Shown here in pieces: positions 42,794-51,852 of a stretch of 64,000 bases of DNA. The stretch covers positions 734,191-798,190 of the forward strand of contig NZ_KB849176.1 of assembly GCF_000367925.1 (NCBI RefSeq), given 5' to 3'. Below the pieces are notes generated by a model, which was given only the letters and a program-made list of their open reading frames with translations, was not told the origin of the DNA and made no database searches. The first letter of the stretch is position 1, and each line of letters opens with the position of its first letter. A program made the translations under genes and the position numbers. This DNA is from Acinetobacter bohemicus ANC 3994. Its GTDB lineage: Bacteria > Pseudomonadota > Gammaproteobacteria > Pseudomonadales > Moraxellaceae.

Positions 42794-43008
42794 TCGTGCA
42801 CTCCTTGAAATAGATTGGTCTGGGCGGGCTGAAATTGCAACTGAAAACCTTCATCAGAAGAATTATCACCAGCCCGTAAACAAGTGCCATATTGTGATTA
42901 AACTATGACGTTAAGTCAAGTCTTGACTTGCTTTGACAACATTTTAGATGCATAAAAATTCCAAAGAAACCGTTAGATTAGTAATAACCTCTAGAGATTG
43001 TTTAAAAA

Positions 43009-43674
43009 ATGACTAAATCAATTAAAAGTGCAATTGTGATTGGAGCAACAGGTTTAGTGGGGCGTGAACTGCTAAAACAACTTAATCAGATTGAGAGTTG
43101 TGAGAAAATCACAGCCGTTGTTCGGCATGAAGATATAGAGCTTAAATCTTTAGAAAAAGTACAACAATTTATTTTAGATGATTTTCTGTTGTTGAATGAT
43201 GAAGATGTGAATGGTTATAGCCATGCATTTAGTTGTTTGGGCACAACGCTGAAAAAAGCAGGGTCTAAGCAAAAATTTTATAACGTTGATTATGAAATGA
43301 ATGCACATTTTGCCGATTTATTTGAATCAACAGATACCCATTACTTACTGATTAGTGCGATGGGTGCCAATGTGCAGTCAAAATTTTTCTATAACAAAGT
43401 GAAAGGTGAACTAGAAAATCATATTCAAAGTTTAAATCTTAACTGTGTATCAATCTTACGTCCGTCATTATTATTAGGTGAACGCCAAGAACAACGAACT
43501 TTGGAGGATGCGACTCAAAAGCTATATCGAAAATTTTCGCATTTGGTTCCGAATACATTCAAATATAAGCCAGTGACAGCAGAGCAAGTGGCTCATACTA
43601 TGGTCGATGCAGCGCGAACTCAAACAGATAAGTTTGAAATTTATGATAATTTACGCATACAAACGTGCAAATAA
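43009..43674 (+). CDS. NAD(P)-binding Rossmann-fold oxidoreductase (TIP30/atypical SDR-like)
   Basis: 221 residues with the nucleotide-binding motif VIGATGLVGREL (about 10-21), then FSCLGTTLKKAGSKQKFY and LLISAMGANVQSKFFYNKVK, with the YxxxK catalytic pair of extended or atypical short-chain dehydrogenases, and SILRPSLLLGER. This pattern fits HTATIP2/TIP30-like bacterial proteins. The substrate is unknown. rraA follows after 12 bases on the same strand and is probably co-transcribed. Confidence 0.82.
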   Translation: MTKSIKSAIVIGATGLVGRELLKQLNQIESCEKITAVVRHEDIELKSLEKVQQFILDDFLLLNDEDVNGYSHAFSCLGTTLKKAGSKQKFYNVDYEMNAHFADLFESTDTHYLLISAMGANVQSKFFYNKVKGELENHIQSLNLNCVSILRPSLLLGERQEQRTLEDATQKLYRKFSHLVPNTFKYKPVTAEQVAHTMVDAARTQTDKFEIYDNLRIQTCK

Positions 43675-43686
43675 GGGAGATAAAAA

Positions 43687-44199
43687 GTGTCTAATGTAGC
43701 ATTCGTAACTTGCGATTTATTGGATGATCATCCAGAGAAAGATCTTCAAGTGGTTACACCATCGATGGATGGTAAATTCTTTAAAAGTTATGGGGCGCGT
43801 AAAAATTTTGGCGGTCAGGTGGTGACGGTAAAATGCTTTGAAGACAATTCACGTGTTAAAGAATTATTGGCAACGGATGGTACAAATAAAGTGCTTGTCG
43901 TTGATGGTGGTGCTTCAATGCGCTGTGCTTTAATGGGCGATATGATTGCAGAGTCAGCAGTGAAAAATCACTGGAATGGTGTGGTAATTTATGGCTGTGT
44001 ACGCGATGTTGATGCAATTGCTGAATTAGATTTAGGTGTGCATGCATTGGCTGCAATTCCTCAAAAAAGTCAGCGTAAAGGCATTGGCGAAGTCGATTTA
44101 ACTTTGTATTTTGGTGGTGTGACCATCAATTCTGGCGATTATATTTATGCCGATAACAATGGAATCGTGATTGCAAAAGAAAAATTAGTCGATTTATAA
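43687..44199 (+). CDS. rraA: Ribonuclease E activity regulator RraA
   Basis: In E. coli RraA binds RNase E and inhibits it. 170 residues with the family block LVVDGGASMRCALMGDMIAE and GVVIYGCVRDVDAIAELDLG, and AIPQKSQRKGIGEVD. Some relatives of this fold are 4-hydroxy-4-methyl-2-oxoglutarate aldolases, but length and the C-terminus fit RraA. The start is GTG at 43687, with GGGAGAT upstream. It lies between the Rossmann oxidoreductase and the tandem GST-N gene, with 12- and 22-base gaps, so the three may form an operon. Confidence 0.9.
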   Translation: MSNVAFVTCDLLDDHPEKDLQVVTPSMDGKFFKSYGARKNFGGQVVTVKCFEDNSRVKELLATDGTNKVLVVDGGASMRCALMGDMIAESAVKNHWNGVVIYGCVRDVDAIAELDLGVHALAAIPQKSQRKGIGEVDLTLYFGGVTINSGDYIYADNNGIVIAKEKLVDL

Positions 44200-44221
44200 C
44201 GAAAATTCAATAAGGATAAAA

Positions 44222-44998
44222 ATGGTGAATCATCAACTTAAAGTAGTACAAGCTTTAGCTTCAACATTGACCGCAGGTGGGCGTGGCGTGAGTGGCACAG
44301 CTTTTCCCAAGCAGCCTGAAAAATCACTCAAACTTTATGAGTTTGAAGGTTCACCATTTTGTCGTCGTGTACGGGAAGTATTGACCTTATTAAATTTAGA
44401 TTACGAAGTCTATCCATGTCCAAAAGGCGGGGCAAAATATCGTAAAATTGTAAAAGAAAAAGGTGGGAAATTACGCTTTCCATTTTTAATGGATGAAAAT
44501 ACGGGAGTCGAGATGTATGAGTCGAAAGACATTATCGATTATCTATTTAAGCATTACGGTAAAAGCGGTAAGACGCCAAAGAAATATTCAGACTATCCTC
44601 AATATCCTGTCGTTGCCTTTGCGGGGACTTTGATTAATGGTGCACGTGGGGTTTGGATTAATCAAAAAATTATTGATCGGGAAGCACCTGAGCAACTGCT
44701 AGAATTATGGGGTTTTGAAGCGAGTCCATTTACCCGAATTGTGCGTGGTGTATTAACTGAACTGGAATTACCTTTTAAGTTTCATAATGTGCCTAAAGAG
44801 CGCTGGCAAGATATGGGGCCAGCAGTATTACGTTTAAAACCGGGGAAATATCAACCATTAAAAGGCGGTAAGCGTGAGAAAGTGATTGAAATTATGGGGC
44901 GCGATATTCAAGTTCCATATTTGGTTGACCGTAATACGGATGTGAAGATGTTTGAGTCAGCAGAGATTGTCAAATATTTGAAAAAACAATATGGCTAA
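44222..44998 (+). CDS. Protein with two tandem glutathione S-transferase N-terminal (thioredoxin-fold) domains
   Basis: 258 residues. After a 35-residue lead, two thioredoxin-fold GST-N domains follow. Domain 1 (about 37-117) starts LKLYEFEGSPFCRRVREVL and ends VEMYESKDIIDYLFKHYG; domain 2 (about 160-258) starts LELWGFEASPFTRIVRGVL and ends VKMFESAEIVKYLKKQYG. The active-site Cys of domain 1 (SPFC) is Thr in domain 2 (SPFT), so only the first can do thiol chemistry. No C-terminal all-helical GST domain is present. Function unknown; redox or glutathione binding is likely. It is probably co-transcribed with rraA. Confidence 0.82.
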   Translation: MVNHQLKVVQALASTLTAGGRGVSGTAFPKQPEKSLKLYEFEGSPFCRRVREVLTLLNLDYEVYPCPKGGAKYRKIVKEKGGKLRFPFLMDENTGVEMYESKDIIDYLFKHYGKSGKTPKKYSDYPQYPVVAFAGTLINGARGVWINQKIIDREAPEQLLELWGFEASPFTRIVRGVLTELELPFKFHNVPKERWQDMGPAVLRLKPGKYQPLKGGKREKVIEIMGRDIQVPYLVDRNTDVKMFESAEIVKYLKKQYG

Positions 44999-45014
44999 AC
45001 GCTGAAGTTGGAAT

Positions 45015-45043
45015 AAAGAAACAGCGCATTTCGTTGTTTCTTT
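45015..45043 (+). terminator. Possible terminator after the tandem GST gene
   Basis: Stem AAAGAAACA/TGTTTCTTT with an 11-nt loop, 17 bases past the stop; the trailing T run is short. Confidence 0.45.
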
Positions 45044-45243
45044 ACAGCGCTATTGATCTATGGATACTTGGATTAGATTCCAAGCACTTTTTATTTTATC
45101 GTGCCAAATTGAAATGATAGCGCTGAGAAAGACTAAAATATAATTTTAATGATCAGTAAAAAATCAACAAACTCCTTGGTTTTAGGGATATTCTTTTCAT
45201 TGTGTTTGTCGTTATATTGAACAGTCATAAAAGGGGATAGTTT

Positions 45244-45927
45244 GTGTCAGGATTAGAAACGATTTTACCCGTACCCGTTTTAATTGTTGAGGATGAAAGT
45301 CTCATTCAAGAACGATTAAGAAATATATTGGCAGAATTGGGTTATGACAATGATGGACTCATTTTTGCTAAGAATCTGAAAGAAGCATTTTTACACATCG
45401 AACAGCAGCATATTTCCTTGGCATTGGTTGATTTAGGGCTTCCTGATGGAAATGGGATCGAACTAATTGAAAAGCTGCGTGCGCAAGATAGTAGCGCCCT
45501 CATTTTGGTAATTTCAGCATGGAGTACCCAAGAGAGTTTATTTTCAGCAATCAAAGCGGGTGCGACAGGTTATGTCTTGAAAGAACGTGATGATGCTGAA
45601 GTTTTGTTATCTATTCGGAGTATTTTGCGTGGTGGCGCACCGATAGATCCTTTTATTGCACAAGAAATTTTAAAGCAGATTTCAGCTTCAGTCATTATAG
45701 GGTCAAAGGATAATAAAACTTTAGATTCTGACGTGGCGCATTTAACCAATCGTGAGACAGAAATCCTCGACTTGGTGGCTCAGGGGATGAGTAATAAAGA
45801 AATAGCAGAACAGTTATTTGTTTCTAAATATACTGTTGAAAGTCACATTAAACATATTTATCGAAAACTATCGGTCACGAAAAGAACAAAGGCTGTAAGT
45901 ACTGCGAGATCCTTAGGGATTTTATGA
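45244..45927 (+). CDS. NarL/LuxR-family response regulator
   Basis: 227 residues: receiver domain (about 11-130) with phospho-acceptor Asp63 in LALVDLGLPDG and the switch Lys in GYVLKERDD, then a LuxR-type helix-turn-helix (about 165-227, LTNRETEILDLVAQGMSNKE). The start is GTG at 45244 with AAGGGGA upstream. Its stop overlaps the sensor kinase ATG (ATGA, 45924-45927), so the two are a coupled two-component pair. The target genes are not evident; the neighbours are unrelated housekeeping genes. Confidence 0.9.
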   Translation: MSGLETILPVPVLIVEDESLIQERLRNILAELGYDNDGLIFAKNLKEAFLHIEQQHISLALVDLGLPDGNGIELIEKLRAQDSSALILVISAWSTQESLFSAIKAGATGYVLKERDDAEVLLSIRSILRGGAPIDPFIAQEILKQISASVIIGSKDNKTLDSDVAHLTNRETEILDLVAQGMSNKEIAEQLFVSKYTVESHIKHIYRKLSVTKRTKAVSTARSLGIL

Positions 45928-47804
45928 ACCATTCCATTTTGCATTTCTTGGCTATTTTTTTACTCTGTTTCGTCAGCAGAATCAGTTATGCAGAAATAGA
46001 ACAAAGTATTAATAGCCAATGCTCAGTGCATATAACGTCTATCTCTGCCGTGAAAACACCATCAAAAACGGTTTTACCTCAGCATGGATGGCAGCCAGTA
46101 CAATTACCGGATAATTGGACGAAGCATTGGCAAGATTATAGCGGAAGTGCTTGGTATAAAATTCAGTGGAAATTATTATGCCAAGAGAATACGAGGCTTG
46201 CGGAACCCATCGCATTTGCAGTTGATTATATTAATTCTGCGGGTGCTATTTTTTTAAATGGTGATTTACTTTGGCAAGACCAAAACCTGCAAGAACCGTT
46301 GTCAAAAAGTTGGAACATGCCACGTTATTGGCTCTTACCTGCATCAGGATTAAGGTCCGATCAAAATGAAATTTTAATTTATGTAAATGGGTTCGCTTTT
46401 CAATCTGCAGGGTTGGGCGAAATTTCCTTTAATAATGTACAAAAAAATTATCAGCTGCATCAAACAAAAATATGGAATTCTAGAACTTTATTTGAAATTA
46501 ATATTATTTTATCTATCACTTTTGGCATTATCTGTTTTGTTATTTGGTTATTAAGACCCAAGGAAACAACCTTTGGCTGGTTCGCATTAAGTTCATTGTT
46601 GTGGGTGTTGTTTATTTCTAATGTGCTTATTACAGAAACATGGCCTTATTCAAGCAGCTTAATGGCAACCCAAGCCAATTTAGTTTTTTTTATTCTGTAT
46701 ATCTTGAGTTTTTGTATTTATTTACTCAGATTTATCCAAACACATTTCGTTAAAATGGAAAGAGCGATTGCTCTGATGAGCGTGTTTATCATCATCGGTA
46801 TCTTTCTGACGCCACAACATGCTGTTCGTTTTATTTTCCCACTGATATTTTTAAGCTATGTCAGTTTGTTTTTTCTCACTTATCTGTATTTAAGCTATCA
46901 AGCGGTTAAATTGAGAAGCATGGAGTATATTTTTTTAGCGATTAGCCTAACAGGAATCGTTATTTTTGCTGTACTGGATATTATAGTATTATCATCGGAA
47001 TCCATGTCCAACACCCAATCTTTATTGCCGTATAGTGCCCCGATTATTACTTTCTTTGTGGTGATGATATTGGGGTTGAGGTTGGTTCGCAATATAAAAA
47101 AAGTAGAAGCATTTAATGCGGAATTAGAAGTTAAGGTTAAGCAAGTGGGCGATGACTTAAGTTCAAGTTTAAATGAAAAACATCAATTAGAAATTGAAAA
47201 TGTGAGGTTACAAGAAAGAATACGCTTATCCCATGATTTACATGATGGCTTAGGTTCTTCATTGGTTCGTTCTATGATTTTAGTCGATCAAAGTACACAC
47301 AATATTCCAAATAAGCAGTTTTTATCGATGCTTAAATTACTCAGAGATGATTTAAGACAAATTATTGATAGTGGATCATCTGTAGATAATAAGATTCCAG
47401 TCAGTCCCATTATGTGGGTTGCTCCAGTGCGGCACCGTTTTAGTCAGCTGATGGATGAACTCGAGATTTCATCTAAATGGACCTTTCCTCGTGAGTGGCA
47501 AGCGGTTCCTACGGCTTTGCAATGTCTAACCTTAATTCGTGTGTTAGAGGAAAGTTTAACCAATATTATTAAACACAGTCAGGCAAAAAATGTAACAGTA
47601 TCGATGGTTTATTTATTTGAAAATGAATTAAGTTTGATTGTGCAAGATGATGGTGTGGGTTTTGATACCAATTGTGTGGAGCAGCAAGGGCTAAGTGTTG
47701 GTATGCGCAGTATGAAAATGCGTTTAGAGCGAATCAATGCCGAGCTTAAATTGTCGTCTGTTGCGGGCTGTACGAGAATACAAGCGATTATTAAAATAAA
47801 GTAA
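45924..47804 (+). CDS. Sensor histidine kinase, 7TM type with periplasmic jelly-roll-like domain
   Basis: 626 residues. Signal peptide (to ISYA, about residue 24); a periplasmic domain (about 25-180) with jelly-roll features like glycoside hydrolase family 2 sugar-binding domains (SGSAWYKIQWKL, GAIFLNGDLLW, NEILIYVNG); about seven membrane helices (190-395) of the 7TMR-DISM kind; a coiled-coil; a HisKA_3 domain with LSHDLHDGLGSSLVRS (phospho-acceptor His440); and an ATPase domain with QDDGVGFD. HisKA_3 kinases pair with LuxR-type regulators, matching the coupled upstream gene. The ligand is unknown; the N-domain suggests a carbohydrate or cell-wall cue (inference). Confidence 0.88.
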   Translation: MNHSILHFLAIFLLCFVSRISYAEIEQSINSQCSVHITSISAVKTPSKTVLPQHGWQPVQLPDNWTKHWQDYSGSAWYKIQWKLLCQENTRLAEPIAFAVDYINSAGAIFLNGDLLWQDQNLQEPLSKSWNMPRYWLLPASGLRSDQNEILIYVNGFAFQSAGLGEISFNNVQKNYQLHQTKIWNSRTLFEINIILSITFGIICFVIWLLRPKETTFGWFALSSLLWVLFISNVLITETWPYSSSLMATQANLVFFILYILSFCIYLLRFIQTHFVKMERAIALMSVFIIIGIFLTPQHAVRFIFPLIFLSYVSLFFLTYLYLSYQAVKLRSMEYIFLAISLTGIVIFAVLDIIVLSSESMSNTQSLLPYSAPIITFFVVMILGLRLVRNIKKVEAFNAELEVKVKQVGDDLSSSLNEKHQLEIENVRLQERIRLSHDLHDGLGSSLVRSMILVDQSTHNIPNKQFLSMLKLLRDDLRQIIDSGSSVDNKIPVSPIMWVAPVRHRFSQLMDELEISSKWTFPREWQAVPTALQCLTLIRVLEESLTNIIKHSQAKNVTVSMVYLFENELSLIVQDDGVGFDTNCVEQQGLSVGMRSMKMRLERINAELKLSSVAGCTRIQAIIKIK

Positions 47805-47881
47805 GTGTTTGTTTTATAATTGATTTACTTGTTGATTTCTATGCAATCAGGGTTAAGTACGAATTTTTTCTTCTAGAAGAC

Positions 47882-47915
47882 AAGGGGGAAGTCATCTAAT
47901 GTGAACTTCCCCCTT
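47882..47915. terminator. Hairpin between the sensor kinase and roxA
   Basis: Stem AAGGGGGAAGT/ACTTCCCCCTT with a 12-nt loop, between two convergent genes. T runs are short on both sides, so termination strength is uncertain. Confidence 0.55.
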
Positions 47916-47924
47916 ATTATTGGA

Positions 47925-49094
47925 TTATTCTGAATCTGCCGCAGGCAATAACATCAGAATTGACTCATTTAACAAGTTTACGATGTCTTCCAGCATATCT
48001 GGATCATCAAGTTTTTCGTCAAGTAATACCGGATTACCATCAGCAATTTGTTTTAGAATGGGTGCAAATGCATCTGAAATACAAATACCTTCACCATTGG
48101 CCCAGAACAGCAATTCATCTTCGTCTTCGGTATAGAGTAGACGCGATGCTGGCTCAAGGATAAGTGAATAGCCTAAATCAAGCGCTTCCTCTAAATCACC
48201 CGTACCAATTGCTTCAGCATCTGGAATATTTTCAGGATATTTAGGTTCCGACATTAGGCTCATAAGCGCATCTTCAAGCACGGTTGGATTTTGCAATTGT
48301 GCTAAAAGTTTTGTTTTTAAATACTCGAGTTCAGCCTGACTGATTTGACCAATCGGGCTGATTTTGTCACGAATAATGTCGGTCAGTGGGTTTTTAAGCA
48401 ATTGATCGTCAGCAAATTTATCACTCACACGATCCATCATTTCCGCCACATTCGGCATACGGAAGCCAAATGAGTAGGTCAGGCATTCATCTTCAGCAAC
48501 GCCATAGTGCGATAGACCCGGCGGGACATACAGTAAGTCACCTGGTGCCAGGACTTCATCAAAATTAACATCCATCTCTGGCAGTAATTTTAACGGTTGA
48601 CCTGCAACAAATTCGCTTTCTGCATCACACATTTGCCCCAACTGCCAGCGACGGTGACCATAACCCTGAACTAAAAACACATCGTAAAAATCGAAATGTT
48701 GACCGACTGAACCGCCTTTTTGAGCATATGACACCATAATGTCATCACGGCGCCATTGTGGAATAAAAGGGAATTTTTTCCACAATTCGGCCAAATCAAA
48801 AGAGTAATGATCAACAGCTTGAACCAGTAATGTCCAAAGTTTCGGCATCTTTTGGAAATCGGCTTTTATTAAAGGCGATGATTTCACTGACCATTGGTTT
48901 GGATCTTTATCTTTTTGTTTGATTAAACGCGCAGTGATATTTTCATCTAGTGCAAGTTCCATCACATCATTCGGTTCTAACAGATTCGCAATTTCTGGAA
49001 GTGCATTACGTACCAGTAATGGTTTTTTTTGCCAATATTCGGCAAGGAATTGTTCAGCGGTGATTCCGCCTAATATATCTAAAGGTTGAGACAT
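47925..49094 (-). CDS. roxA: Ribosomal protein L16 arginine hydroxylase (RoxA / YcfD-like cupin)
   Basis: Fe(II)/2-oxoglutarate oxygenase of the JmjC/cupin-8 type that hydroxylates an arginine of ribosomal protein L16. 389 residues. The metal triad is in HFDFYDVFLVQGYGHRRW (HxD) with the distal His in LYVPPGLSHYGVAEDE. The N-terminal block LAEYWQKKPLLVRNALPE is characteristic of YcfD. The C-terminal 150 residues form the dimerisation and winged-helix region. It is followed upstream on the same strand by the Maf gene (15-base gap), so both are likely in one operon. Confidence 0.9.
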   Translation of the reverse strand: MSQPLDILGGITAEQFLAEYWQKKPLLVRNALPEIANLLEPNDVMELALDENITARLIKQKDKDPNQWSVKSSPLIKADFQKMPKLWTLLVQAVDHYSFDLAELWKKFPFIPQWRRDDIMVSYAQKGGSVGQHFDFYDVFLVQGYGHRRWQLGQMCDAESEFVAGQPLKLLPEMDVNFDEVLAPGDLLYVPPGLSHYGVAEDECLTYSFGFRMPNVAEMMDRVSDKFADDQLLKNPLTDIIRDKISPIGQISQAELEYLKTKLLAQLQNPTVLEDALMSLMSEPKYPENIPDAEAIGTGDLEEALDLGYSLILEPASRLLYTEDEDELLFWANGEGICISDAFAPILKQIADGNPVLLDEKLDDPDMLEDIVNLLNESILMLLPAADSE

Positions 49095-49109
49095 AAATAC
49101 AGCCTAAAA

Positions 49110-49703
49110 TTAAGGAACTAAAATATTCAACTGACGCAGGATATGACACAGCTGAATCATCGGCATGCCCATGAGAGTGGTTTGATCTTGCCCACTCATT
49201 TGCTCAAATAAGCTGATACCTAAGCTTTCACATTTGAAACTTCCTGCACACATGAGCGGTTGTTCAACTTCGATATAGCGTTCAATTTCAGCCAGTCCGA
49301 GTTTACGGAATTTAACTTTGTAGTGTTCAACCAGTGTTTGCTCAAAGCCTGTAGCCAGTTGTTGTACACTTAATGCTGTACTGAAATACACGATTTTATC
49401 GGAGTTGGCTTGCAGTTGTTTGACTGCCTTTTCAACAGTCAAAGGTTTTCCAATAAAAATATCGGGTGCACCTTCACGCCATGCCACTTGATCTGATCCA
49501 ATCACAATGGCTTCAGGATGCTGCTCTGAAATCACTTTGGCTTTCTCAAAAGCCAGTCGTTTGGCTAAATGGTCAGCATGATCTTCACCGCGCGGAGATT
49601 CATCAATATCGGGCACGATGCTTTGATAGTCGATGCGAAGACGATTCATTAAGTCTTTACGGGTTTGACTGCTGGAAGCCAAAATAATTTGAGATGTATT
49701 CAT
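49110..49703 (-). CDS. Maf-family nucleotide pyrophosphatase (YceF-like)
   Basis: Hydrolyses non-canonical or modified nucleoside triphosphates; the YceF group acts on 7-methyl-GTP. 197 residues with the N-terminal ILASSSQTRKDLMNRL and the catalytic VIGSDQVAW block, and AGSFKCESLGISLFEQ towards the C-terminus, as in YceF. The start ATG shares one base with the stop of the upstream DUF2237 gene (TAATG), so translation is coupled. Confidence 0.9.
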   Translation of the reverse strand: MNTSQIILASSSQTRKDLMNRLRIDYQSIVPDIDESPRGEDHADHLAKRLAFEKAKVISEQHPEAIVIGSDQVAWREGAPDIFIGKPLTVEKAVKQLQANSDKIVYFSTALSVQQLATGFEQTLVEHYKVKFRKLGLAEIERYIEVEQPLMCAGSFKCESLGISLFEQMSGQDQTTLMGMPMIQLCHILRQLNILVP

Positions 49704-50086
49704 TACACTGCATATTCCATAAGAACATCAAGCGGAACATAAGAGAGCACTGCTTGATGGCAAGCTTGAATTTTAATAGGGGGAGCAATACCAGCTTGGT
49801 AAGCATCTACCCAACGGGTCACACAAATACACCAAAAATCACCCGGCTCTAAACCCGGGAAATCGACTTCTGGTAACGGTGTGATCAAGTCATTACCTAC
49901 TTTTTGCGAAAAGTTAAGAAACTCAGCGGTCATTTGTGCACACATTGTATGCTGACCTAGATCTGTTGTCGCTGTATGACAAAAACCGTTACGAAAATAT
50001 CCCGTAATAGGAGAGTAGCAACAACTTGCCAATGGTTCGCCTAAAACATTTAAGCGATTGATATTTGGATCTGGGTGAATAGACAT
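49703..50086 (-). CDS. DUF2237 family protein
   Basis: 127 residues from ATG 50086 (MSIHPDPNINRLNVLGEPL). The conserved DUF2237 blocks are visible: CCYSPITGYFRNGFC, GQHTMCAQMTAEFL, GNDLITPLPEVDFPGLEPGD and WCICVTRWVDAYQ, with several cysteines. An in-frame extension to 50185 exists, but the family begins near the chosen ATG. Biochemical function is unknown. It lies at the head of a coupled minus-strand unit with the Maf gene and probably roxA; pgk is divergent 140 bases away. Confidence 0.85.
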   Translation of the reverse strand: MSIHPDPNINRLNVLGEPLASCCYSPITGYFRNGFCHTATTDLGQHTMCAQMTAEFLNFSQKVGNDLITPLPEVDFPGLEPGDFWCICVTRWVDAYQAGIAPPIKIQACHQAVLSYVPLDVLMEYAV

Positions 50087-50226
50087 GTGTTCCGAATCAT
50101 GATGTGGCTTTTGACTATCATAATCAAAAGTTTGCCTTTCGACAGCTTTTATGCAAAAGAAGCTAACCTTTTTCTGCATAATCATTTAAAATCGGGCGAT
50201 TTTTATATCTATCAAGAGAGCTATAC

Positions 50227-51414
50227 ATGAATTTTCAGCGTATGACTGACCTCGATTTAACAGGTAAACGCGTTCTTATCCGTGAAGATTTAAACGTACC
50301 TGTCAAAAATGGTGAGATTACAAGTGATGCACGTTTACGCGCTGCACTTCCTACTATTCAAGCAGCGATTGAAAAAGGCGCTGCGGTAATGGTTTGTTCT
50401 CACCTTGGTCGTCCCGTTGAAGGTGAAGCTAAACCAGAACAGTCTTTAGCCCCAGTTGCTGCTTATTTGACTCAAGCTTTGGGTCAAGACGTTCAATTAT
50501 TGAAAGATTATTTAACGGGTGTTGAGGTTGCAGCGGGTCAAGTTGTATTGCTTGAGAATGTGCGTTTCAATCATGGTGAAAAGAAAAACAACCCTGAACT
50601 TGCAGAAAAATATGCAGCACTTTGTGACGTGTTTGTCATGGACGCTTTTGGTACAGCACATCGTGCAGAAGCTTCGACTGAAGGTGTAGCTCGTTTAGCA
50701 CCAGTTGCAGCAGCAGGACCTTTACTTGCTGCTGAATTAGATGCACTTGGTCGTGCGCTTAAAACGCCTGAATCGCCAATGGTTGCCATTGTTGCCGGTT
50801 CTAAAGTTTCAACTAAGCTTGATGTGCTGACTTCACTTTCTACAATTTGTGACCAAATTATTGTTGGTGGTGGTATTGCCAATACTTTCCTTGCTGCGGC
50901 AGGTTACAACGTAGGTAAATCACTGTGTGAAACAGATTTGATTGACACAGCTAAAGCGATTGCGGCAAAAGTTTCAGTACCATTACCAACTGATGTTGTG
51001 GTTGCTGATGCAGCGGAAATCGACTTTGCTGATTTCTTGGGTTCATTGGCAAAAGCAACAGCCGTGGTTAAGAACGTTGCCGATGTGACTGACAACGATA
51101 TGATTTTAGACGTTGGTCCAGAAACGGCAAAAGCATTTGCTGAAATTATTAAAACCTCAAAAACAATTCTTTGGAATGGCCCAGTTGGCGTATTTGAAGT
51201 TGATCAATTCGGTGAAGGGACGAAAGCATTATCTTTAGCCATTGCTGAATCAGCAGGTTTCTCTATCGCGGGTGGTGGTGATACTTTAGCTGCGATCGAC
51301 AAATATGCCGTGGCGGATAGAATTGGTTATATCTCTACAGGCGGTGGTGCTTTCCTTGAATTTGTCGAAGGTAAAACACTTCCAGCCGTTGCAGTATTGC
51401 TTGAACGTGCCTAA
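50227..51414 (+). CDS. pgk: Phosphoglycerate kinase
   Basis: Interconverts 1,3-bisphosphoglycerate and 3-phosphoglycerate with ATP. 395 residues with the N-terminal GKRVLIREDLNVPVKNG, the substrate block MVCSHLGRPVEG, and the C-terminal nucleotide motif ILWNGPVGVFE and GGGDTLAAIDK. Together with fba at 51957 it supplies glycolysis/gluconeogenesis; in Acinetobacter, which lack 6-phosphofructokinase, the flow is mainly gluconeogenic (known for the genus). A terminator separates it from the next gene. Confidence 0.97.
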   Translation: MNFQRMTDLDLTGKRVLIREDLNVPVKNGEITSDARLRAALPTIQAAIEKGAAVMVCSHLGRPVEGEAKPEQSLAPVAAYLTQALGQDVQLLKDYLTGVEVAAGQVVLLENVRFNHGEKKNNPELAEKYAALCDVFVMDAFGTAHRAEASTEGVARLAPVAAAGPLLAAELDALGRALKTPESPMVAIVAGSKVSTKLDVLTSLSTICDQIIVGGGIANTFLAAAGYNVGKSLCETDLIDTAKAIAAKVSVPLPTDVVVADAAEIDFADFLGSLAKATAVVKNVADVTDNDMILDVGPETAKAFAEIIKTSKTILWNGPVGVFEVDQFGEGTKALSLAIAESAGFSIAGGGDTLAAIDKYAVADRIGYISTGGGAFLEFVEGKTLPAVAVLLERA

Positions 51415-51445
51415 TTGACAGCAATGTCATGATGACTGTTTGATG

Positions 51446-51475
51446 AAAAGGTTGATCTCATGATCAGCCTTTTTT
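51446..51475 (+). terminator. Terminator of pgk
   Basis: Stem AAAAGGTTGATC/GATCAGCCTTTT (one G-T pair) with a 4-nt loop, followed by T-rich sequence. Confidence 0.85.
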
Positions 51476-51561
51476 GTTTTTGATTCATTTTTTCGTCATT
51501 AAAATGAAATATAACTGCAATAAAATCATGTTCATTAAATCTCCTGCGGTAGGAAAATCGG

Positions 51562-51834
51562 ATGAACTTAAAACTAACACTTGCAGCATTACTGATTGCT
51601 CCTTTAGCTTTAACGGCTTGTGCGAAGAAAGATGAAGCACCTAAAAATGAGACAGCTGAAACTGTAGCAGTAGAAGAAAAAGTCACACCAGAACAGCAAG
51701 CAGTGATTGATTCAATTGATCAACCTGTTTTGGATGAAAAAAATACAGATATACCGGCGGCAGTCTCGAATGTCGATGCAGATGCAGCGACACCTGCGGT
51801 TGAAGAAGCGGCTTCGAACGCAACAACGCATTAA
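51562..51834 (+). CDS. Small putative lipoprotein
   Basis: 90 residues. Lipoprotein signal peptide with lipobox LTAC (Cys20, MNLKLTLAALLIAPLALTAC), then a low-complexity, acidic, Ala/Val/Glu-rich tail (KKDEAPKNETAETVAVEEK and similar). It probably reaches the inner or outer membrane as an anchor or spacer. The residue after Cys is Ala, so there is no Asp+2 retention signal and outer-membrane sorting is expected. Its own terminator (51853-51880) and position between pgk and fba suggest an independent unit. No known domain. Confidence 0.75.
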   Translation: MNLKLTLAALLIAPLALTACAKKDEAPKNETAETVAVEEKVTPEQQAVIDSIDQPVLDEKNTDIPAAVSNVDADAATPAVEEAASNATTH

Positions 51835-51852
51835 GTTTTTCATTTTTTATTT

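Noticed and set aside
50571..50882. 103-codon minus-strand frame opposite pgk
   Set aside because: Antisense shadow created by pgk codon bias; no start signal.
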